Source: Coix lacryma-jobi var. lacryma-jobi (Eukaryota; Streptophyta; Magnoliopsida; Poales; Poaceae). Taken from it: a DNA stretch of 64,000 bases. Shown here in pieces: positions 56,609-64,000 of this stretch. Both the position numbers and the translations under genes were made by a program. Within the stretch, counting starts at the first letter, position 1. Each line of letters begins with the position of its first letter. The DNA is taken from the NCBI GenBank assembly GCA_009763385.1, contig CM019823.1:96731104-96795103 (forward strand), read 5' to 3'. Below the pieces are notes generated by a model that did no database searches, was not told where the DNA came from, and worked only from the letters and a program-made list of their open reading frames with translations.

Positions 56609-58219
56609 ATCTCCCCCTTGATGAGTGCATTGTCAACTACCAACACAAATCATAATGGAAATAGAGGAAGGAAGGAAGAAAGAGAGAGAACTCGACCAAA
56701 TGACCCAAAAGCATAACAAAGCCGAAAAAGGTCAAGTGGAAAAAGCAAGACAACTTGGTTCCCAAAGACATGGGCAACGGCTCGACGCAACCAAGCAAAG
56801 CAAAGCTAGCCCTCAAGAAGAGGTAGAACTGGCTCAACACCGCTAGCGGGAAAGCTTGATACCAATTGAAGGATCAACTGAACATCAAGCAAAACAGAGC
56901 TAGCCCTCAAGAAGAGGCAGAACGGGCTCAACACCGCTAGCGAGAAAGCTTGATACCAACTGAAGAGCATAAAAGCAAAGGTGCTAGTTCCTCAAGAAAG
57001 AGGCAAAGGCTCAGCACAACCAGCTACCAAAAATGCTCCGAACCAACTGTTACCAGCTCGAAAACTCCCCCTCAAATAGTGCACATAACTAGGAAATCTC
57101 TCCTTAAATTCAACTCGGAAAGAAAAGATTTGAAGATATTTTCTCCCCCTTAGTCGAACACAGAGAGCACATATGATTTGTCAATATTTTCTCCCCCTTA
57201 GTTGAAAATGCACTATCAAGAATCTCCCCTCCAAATGCATATGAGTCAAAATGCAAGTCAGCAGCTTCAGGAATATAGTCGATATAATGAGAAGATGCTC
57301 GACAGAGTGTAGATCCGATGACTTATAAAATGCACAGAATGCTAGCAGAGGCTCAAACTGATCACTAAATACGAAATCTGAACATTTGAGCAAAATGAGT
57401 AGTTTTCAGCCAAAAAGGTATTCACCATCAAAATAGCACTAAGCATGTAGAGATAGGATGTCAAACAAGTGCTAAACATGTATACAAGGTGAACTACCCC
57501 TAGCACAGGTCAACCATCATACTATAGAATGAAACATAGAATTGTGTAGCCAAATTTTATCGAAGTTGCAGCGGTTAAATTACACAAGTTCAAATTTCAG
57601 CATGTGATTGCGAGAGGTTGAAAGCTTGTCATCGCCTAACTTTTGAATTGTGCGAAGCCTATGCAAAAGCAATCAGAAGCTTAAAGCAACAGTTTCGGTC
57701 ATACACTACACAGCTCAAGTTTAACTCAAGGTGCAATGAGAAACAGTCTCAAAACTGTGATGTGCTGACAAGCAATCCCATCTCGATCTTTCCAATTCAC
57801 CTAACTTGGTTCAAATTTAAATACAGAATATGAACATACCAAGCAAATGAATGACTCAGAACAAGAAACATAGCAACCTAGCATATATGAAAAGCACAAG
57901 TGATTTCAACACATTCTACACATTCTAGTTGCATATCTCAATGGTGAACATTTTCAAGTTTTATGTTCATTAAGCAAATTCACCATTCATAAAAGAGCTC
58001 AGCTCACAACATGTATCAGTGATCAGAAAGAGCACAAGTGACAGGCATCATCATAAAGCATCGGAGCATACACTACACAGAGCATAGTCACATTCTAAGG
58101 ATTATATAAATGAAGCTCTGAATGTAAATATGCAAGATGAAATGCAAAGATGCATGATGAAACCAATTGAAAGAACACAAAGTCAGTTTATAATACAAGA
58201 GTCAAAATGTTTCCCCCAT
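56609..58219 (-). other. CopS-2 3' non-coding region with polypurine tract array
   Basis: On the minus strand the final tract CAAGGGGGAGAT (56609-56620) touches the LTR. Further AGGGGGAGAA-like tracts are near 57063, 57143, 57192 and 57222, in the same order as CopS-1. A segment near 56820-56950 is locally duplicated (AGCTAGCCCTCAAGAAGAGG twice). No env-like gene is visible. Confidence 0.8.
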
Positions 58220-61200
58220 CTAAAAGGGGAAACACACACCAAGCTCACCTCTCAACCTAGCAAAAGTTGATTGGTCCAAAGGCTTGGTGAAAATATGAGC
58301 CAACTGATGATGAGTATCGACATGGCGAAGGTCGATATCACCCTTCTCATAGTGGTCTCGCAGAAAATGAAAGCGCACATCAATGTGTTTGGTCTTGGAG
58401 TGCAGCGTTCTTAGCGATGCTAATAGCACTCGTGCTGTCACAAAGCAAAGGAACATGAGAAAAACTCAGACCAAAATCGCGCAAAGTGGCCAGCATCCAA
58501 AGCAACTAGGAACAGCAGCTAGCCGCAACAACATACTCAGCCTCTGTGGTAGACTGGGCGACACTAGACTGCTTGCGAGAAGACCACGATACAAGAGAAG
58601 AACCAATAAACTGACAAGTCCCAGAAGTGGACTTGCGATCAATACGGCAACCAGCAAAATCGGCATCAGAGTAACCGCAAAGGGAGAGGGTGGAGGAAGC
58701 AGAATACCAAATCCCAAACTCTGGAGTGAAGCATAAGTACCTCATAATGCGCTTGACCGCCTGACGGTGAGAAGTGCGCGGCGACGACTGAAATCGCGCG
58801 CACAGACACACTGCGAACTGGATGTCCGGGCGTGTCGCTGTCAGGTACAGCAGCGACCCAATCATACACCGGTACTCATTCTGGTCCACAGCTTCTCCAT
58901 CCACATCCGCATCCAGGGCCACCGTGGTCGGCATGGGTGTTGGAAGAGGCTTGGCCTCACCCATGTCGATCTTCTTCAGGATGTCTTTGTTGTACTTGCC
59001 CTGGTGCACGAACGTTCCTTCTCGGGATTGCTTGATTTGCAATCCGAGGAAAAACGTCAACTCGCCCATCATGCTCATCTCAAACTCCCTGCTCATAGTG
59101 TCTGCAAACTTGGCAACCAAAGCGTGAGAAGAACCACCGAAAATGATATCATCCACGTAAATCTGGACCAAGAGAGTGTCATTGCCTTGCTTGAGGAGAA
59201 AAAGTGTTTTATCCACACATCCCATTTTAAAACCCTTAGCTAGCAAAAAGGTTTTCAACCTATCAAACCAGGCTCTAGGGGCTTGTTTCAAACCATATAA
59301 AGCCTTGTGAAGTTTAAAAACATGGTTTGGAAACTTGCAATTTTCGAAACCGGGGGGTTGTTTCACATACACTTCCTCTTCTATGTAGCCGTTTAAGAAG
59401 GCACTCTTGACATCCATTTGAAAAAGTTTAAACCCCTTGGATGCAGCAAAAGCCAAGAGTATCCTAATTGCCTCCAAACGAGCTACAGGAGCAATAGTCT
59501 CCTCATAGTCTATCCCCTCCTTCTAACTATACCACTGGGCTACTAGTCTGGTCTTGTTTCTCACAACATGACCATCCTCTCCTTGTTTGTTTTTGAAAAC
59601 CCATTTTGTCCCAATAGGATGACACTGAGGATGAGGAGGAACAAGAACCCAAACCCGATTTCTTTCAAAATTTTCAAGCTCCTCATGCATGGCATTGACC
59701 CAATCTGGATCAGATAAAGCGTGTCCAACATCTCGGGGTTCAAAATCAGCAACAAATGCAGAATGAGCAAAGTGAGAGATTTGTTGTGACCTTGACCGAG
59801 TGACACGTTCGCCGATGCTGCCGATCATCTGTTGAGGAGGGTGTTGGCGCTGGATGTGTCGTGGCGCCTCCCGAACTGAAGATACCTCGCCCTCAACAGC
59901 TGCTGGCGCCTCCTAGGGTACAAAAGGTACCGCTCGAGGTGGCGGATCCCACGGCCCCCAAGTCAAAGAAGAGGGATCGGGGCCGTGAGTCGTAGTAGAA
60001 GTCGCTCTTTGCGGCACAGCAGGTGGAGGTGGTGTTGGGTCATCCATCCCTTTAGCACCCTCGTCCTCATCATCAAAAAGAGTCTCTCCAACCTCATGAT
60101 CACCTGCACGCTCAAAACGAGAAGAAGGACAAACCATGGTCTCGTCGAAGGTGACATCTGATGTCTCCATGACTCGGTTAGTGTCAAGGTTAAGTACACG
60201 ACATGCGCGAGTATGAGTGCCATAACCCAAAAACACACCGTCAGAAGAACGAGACTCAAATTTGTCCAGGTTGCCTTTCTTAAGTATAAAACAGTGGCAA
60301 CCAAAGACTCTAAAATAACTCACCTTGGGCTGTCTTCCAAAACGCAACTCGTAAGAAGTCTTTTTCAAGAAAGCTCGTAGAAAAATGAGGTTGGAAATGT
60401 AGCATGCAGTGCTTATAGCTTCGGCCCAATATCGCCTAGGAGTCTTATGCTCATCAAGCATCGTCCTGGCCATCTCAACAAGGGTCCGATTCTTCCTCTC
60501 TACAACACCATTCTGTGGCGGTGTGTAGGGTGAAGAAAACGGATGCTCTAAACCCAAAGAGTTACAAAACTTCTCAAAATCCGAATTCTTGAATTCAGAA
60601 CCATTATCACTTCTAATAGCTCGCATCGAGTTCAAAGGGAACTCGTTCTGAAGAAGCAAAATCAGATTGCGAGCAAAAGACAAAGTCTCAGTCTTCTCAG
60701 ACAAAAAGAAGACACATGAATATCTCAAAAAGTCATCAACAACAACAAGCACATACCACTTCCCCCCAACCGAGCTCACCCGAGCCAGACCAACAAGGTC
60801 CATGTGCAAAAGCTCTCCAGGGCGCTTGGTCATGACCTGAGTCACTGGATGGTGGGGAGCGACAACCATCTTCCCATGTCTACAAGAATGGCAAACAAGA
60901 TCCTTCTCAATGCACAACTTGGGGAATCCTCGGATTGGACCAAGTGAACTAAGCCTTGCAAGAAAGTCGAAGCTCAAATGTCCTAGTCTTCTATGCCACT
61001 TCCAAAGATCAGAGGAGGAAGGTCCAGCCAAAAGACAACGAGAAACTGCAAATGACTCTGAGAAGTTTGCACGAAAGACTTTCCCAAAGGGCGAAATTAC
61101 ACAAACAAGATTGCCTTGAGGATCCAAAATACGACTGAGATTCGGCTTAAAACGAATCTCATAGTCATCATCAAAAAGTTGCGAAACAGAAAGAAAGTTA

Positions 61201-61406
61201 AAATGCAAGTTAGAAACAAGAGCAACATCGCGCAACACAAAGTGCTCATTAACTCGCACCGACCCATGAGACAACACTTTACCTTTACTATTGTCGCCGA
61301 AGGTGATAAACTCCTTTCCGGCGACTGGACTAAGACTGGAGAACCACTTGGCGTTTTCGGTCATGTGTCTCGAACAACCGGAATCCACCAACCAAACGTT
61401 CTCCAA
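58220..61406 (-). pseudogene. CopS-2 pol: protease, integrase, RT, RNase H
   Basis: On the minus strand, protease LVDSGCSRHMT begins near 61393. The integrase zinc region ends CHSCRHGKM near 60873, with D-D-E segments near 60800, 60610 and 60490. The integrase frame stays open to about 59913. RT and RNase H are open from 59477 to 58506, including FQMDVKSAFLNG and YVDDIIF (near 59150-59170). The RNase H end is at 58456-58220 with KHIDVRFHFLRDH. Lesions are a stop near 59913, a stop near 59523, a TAG at 58506-58508 where CopS-1 has CAG, and a small deletion near 58400. As in CopS-1, the pol frame lacks an ATG near its start. Confidence 0.92.
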
Positions 61407-61412
61407 TCGTTT

Positions 61413-63230
61413 TACCTACATCAATAAAAAGACATAGGGTGAGCATACGGTCCAACCTGGGGTTAGTGAAGTAGGGAGAATACCAGTGTTGGGCCGGCTG
61501 CTCAAAAGAACGGTTAGCAGAAAAACCATTCCTAGCACGCCTACGGGAAGAGCGATCACCACGTAGAGGAAAACTGGTCCGCTAAGGGAGGAGCGTCCAT
61601 CGCGATATTCAAAACGCGGTGGGGGAAAACGCTCAACTACAAAGCCACCGCCAAGGGGTCCATAGCCTACAACTGCAGACTCCCGCCGGGCACGACCTCC
61701 TCGCGGCCTAGGCCTAGGAACTTGAGGTTTTGGACCTCTAGGCCTAGCAGCACGCCTCCGAACATTCGGCACATGTACTTCATGGAAACAACGGTACATG
61801 TCCGTGTTGTTCATCTCCTTTGCACGGCGCGCCTCTCTCTTGCGCTGAAAGCAAAACTCACTCAAGTGTCCATCTCTCCCACAGTGCTCACAATGGTACC
61901 TCGCCGCTCTCATAGGGGGTTGTTGGTACTCACGGTAGTGGGTGTGGATCACTTTTCCCTTCTGTGGCATACGCTCCTCCTGGATAGGTGGCATTGTGTC
62001 TAGCTTGTTCTTGAGATGGTTTCGTTTTGGAGCCCATGATTGTTTCTTAGGTGGAGCTCTCGGAGGTTCAACAAATACCCCATCCTTGGTGTTAGGCTTG
62101 AGAGGCTCTTTGGGTGGAATCTTGTTAAGCTTGGGAGTAGTGGTGGAGTTGGGCTTCTCACATCGATTAAGACCACTCGACTCTCCAATCTTGCTGAAAG
62201 ATGAAACATCAACACCCTGAGCAAAACCGACACCTGGACCTCCAGCAGCACGATTGAAATGGGAGATCATCATCCCAAGCTGCGGCTCACCACTAGACAC
62301 CCATGACAAGATGGTCCGAAGGTATGTGTTTTCCTCCTCGGTTTGCATCTTGTCATGCTTCATGTTGCGATCTCCATCTCCAAACCCTCACACAGAACGC
62401 ACCTAGTCACACAAGTGCTACCCGAGCTGGCCTTCTCAAGAGACACAATCTTGGCATTCTTCTTTGCCAACTCGGTTTGCAAGCCAGCACATGACTTGCA
62501 CGCACCCAACAACGAGGATCTAGCCTTAAGCTCATCCACCTCACCTACCAACGCCACATATTTACATCTCAAAGTGAGAAGGTCAGTCATGTGCGTGGTG
62601 CACATCTCACACTCGCCCTCCTCAGAAACGACCACGGTGGACTTGGCAAACTCAAGCTCCTTCACCGTATCCTCCCATTTTTGCCTAAACTCCTTACGCT
62701 CTCTAGCAGCACGCCTAAGCAGCTTATCTTGACTATGGAGAGCGGCAATAAGTTTCTCGACCTCAGCATAAAGCTCGTTGGGGGTCTGAGATACCTGGGA
62801 GGTGTCGTCGTCATCGTCGTTGTTCCGAGGGATGTCCTCCAGCTCGCCGTCGACCTCCTTGCCGAGGGCCATGGTGCAGAAGCCCTCGTCGTTGGCAAAG
62901 AAGCAGAGGCCGTTCAGCTTGTCCTCGATCCTCTTCTTCTCGAACTCGTCATCGCTTGAGGAAGCAGAGTCGTCATCTGAGTCGTCGACACTAAGCGTGG
63001 TGAAGAACGCACGCTGCTCAGCCTGGGCCTTCTCCAAGTACTTCATCTTGATGTACTCCTTGTTGAAGCTGCCCTTCCGCTTGTGCTTCGCGGGGACGTA
63101 CTTCTCCTTGCGCTTGCCAGAGTAGTACTTGTGCCCATGATCCGCCTTGCCGAAGGTCTACTTGTTCTTCTTCGGGCAATTGGCGATGAAGTGGTTGGGG
63201 TCACCGCACTCAAAGCATCCTGAGCATCCT
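61413..63230 (-). pseudogene. CopS-2 gag, truncated at the N-terminal side by an LTR insertion
   Basis: On the minus strand the frame enters at 63230 just before the first CCHC knuckle (CFECGDPNHFIANC, near 63175-63220). It continues through the acidic stretch, the coiled-coil cysteine-rich part, the second finger (CEHCGRDGHLSEFC, near 61850-61895) and the arginine-rich tail. There is a stop near 63160, a frameshift near 62360, and a single-base loss near 61570. The N-terminal gag domain is missing here because a CopS LTR inserted at 63231. The junction with pol (TTGATGTAGGTAAAACG) is identical to CopS-1. Confidence 0.88.
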
Positions 63231-64000
63231 TGCGGATACATGGGTGTATGCCGGGTCTCTGAGTGATGAGTGATTGTCAATTAGGATGATGCGCATGTTC
63301 TTTGGCTTGTGTTGTGCAGGTGTCGAGCACAGAGACAGTGATTGAGGGCAAGGTGAAGGTCAAGTAGAGACGTGCTGTGCCGATGGACCGAGAGTGGTGA
63401 AGGGCGGACGTGAGGCTTGGACTGCGGGACCGGTGGCCCGAGGATCAGCTGTGGTGGCTGACAGCCTGGGACAGCGACAAGCGAAGACTTGCGGTCATTT
63501 GTTGCCTAAGTCGTGGACTTGGGGACACATGTCGGTGGACGGGTTGCACGGGCGGTGCATCCCCTCTACAACTTCGGTTTGGTGGTAGAGCCAGAGAAAA
63601 ACCATTGGGTGGACGGTTTCCAGGTTTGGGCCTTAAAACCTGGGCGCGGATGGTTTCCGAGTTTGGCCACAAAACTCGGGCTGAGGACGGTTTCCAGGTT
63701 TGGGCCTCAAAACCTGGGCGCTGCGGGTTTGCTGAGTTTGGGCCACAAAACTCAGACGCTGATGGGCTGGTTTTCCGGTTTGGGCCTCAAAACCAGGGGT
63801 TGGCTGTGAAGGCTAGTTTCCCGGTTTGGGCCACTAAACCGGGGGTGCGACGTCCAGGAAAAGGACGCAGAGCGGTGGTGGCACGTGGCGGCAATCGGGA
63901 GGTTGCGTCGAGGCAACGCTACGAGTTGTGCGGGCGTGGACGTCGGATCCACCTACCACCGAGTTGGTCCAGAATAACCTTAGGGTTTAGCTGGTTCGCT
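63231..64000 (+). repeat. CopS LTR, left part, plus strand, inserted in CopS-2 gag
   Basis: It begins TGCGGATACATGGGTG and continues collinear with the first 770 bp of the CopS-1 LTR up to the window end. It includes six hairpin units (about 63618-63845). ATCCT at 63226-63230 may be the left target duplication. Whether it is a solo LTR or the 5' LTR of a full element cannot be told. Confidence 0.88.

Larger units (their letters stand above)
54522..63230 (-). mobile_element. CopS-2: Sirevirus-like Copia element, minus strand, gag interrupted
   Basis: This is a second copy of the CopS family in opposite orientation to CopS-1. From right to left it has gag (cut at 63230), pol, the polypurine tract array and the 3' LTR (54522-56608). 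The gag and 5' LTR beyond 63230 are separated by another CopS LTR and lie outside the window. It inserted into the GyC LTR. Its pol is better preserved than that of CopS-1 in the RT part and serves as a reference for CopS-1 lesions. Confidence 0.9.

Noticed and set aside
1..64000. Host gene, tRNA or rRNA in the window
   Set aside because: All stretches without gag or pol can be assigned to LTRs or element interiors; I saw no tRNA-like fold beyond primer-site fragments and no exon-like protein similarity.

Overview
This window is intergenic repeat DNA from a large plant nuclear genome, most likely a grass. I base that on long Gypsy LTRs with GC-rich cores, a Sirevirus-type Copia family, plant initiator-tRNA-Met primer sites, and four or five nested insertion levels. 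I found no host gene, tRNA, rRNA or CRISPR array. Nearly every base can be placed in an LTR retrotransposon, an LTR fragment or an internal region. All coding sequence is gag or pol, mostly broken. I use working names: GyA, GyB, GyC, GyD and E for Gypsy-type families, and CopS for one Copia (Sirevirus-like) family.

Layout from left to right. 1-1164 is the start of a minus-strand Gypsy LTR that leaves the window. 1165-9931 is GyA, a decayed Tekay-like chromovirus: pol remnant, tract and a 4.4 kb 3' LTR. Its pol end is split by a collapsed minus-strand element at 3549-5406 with a perfect 5-bp target duplication. 9932-10895 is a partial minus-strand GyD LTR with its polypurine tract. 11350-12478 is another truncated minus-strand LTR, and 12479-13326 an old CopS-like LTR fragment. 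13327-15575 is a plus-strand GyD copy (LTR, primer site, broken gag), cut by a GyC LTR that begins at 15576.

The GyC LTR (15576-16640, resuming at 52919-54521) hosts E, a 36 kb composite at 16641-52913. E has about 1.4 kb LTRs and roughly 4.9 kb of its own internal DNA with no gag or pol, so it looks non-autonomous. E was hit twice. CopS-1 (18255-30059) is a full-length plus-strand Sirevirus-like element. A minus-strand solo CopS LTR (31909-48647) was itself split by GyB (32135-46790), a 14.7 kb Tekay-like chromovirus with 4.4 kb LTRs and a perfect TTGAC duplication. The GyC LTR was also hit by CopS-2 (minus strand, 54522-63230). The gag of CopS-2 was then hit by another CopS LTR (plus strand, 63231 to the window end).

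The most unusual signals are not genes. (1) The E LTRs carry a sequence identical to the plant snRNA upstream element, RTCCCACATCG, exactly 33 bp before a TATA box. (2) CopS LTRs hold an array of six to eight short hairpins whose stems differ between units but stay complementary. (3) CopS LTRs also hold a dense cluster of GGACAGTCC palindromes, and CopS carries repeated polypurine tracts upstream of its 3' LTR. (4) GyB carries an open coiled-coil reading frame upstream of gag.

Comparisons between copies were made by eye on stretches of a few hundred bases. Family names rest on motif recognition, not database searches.
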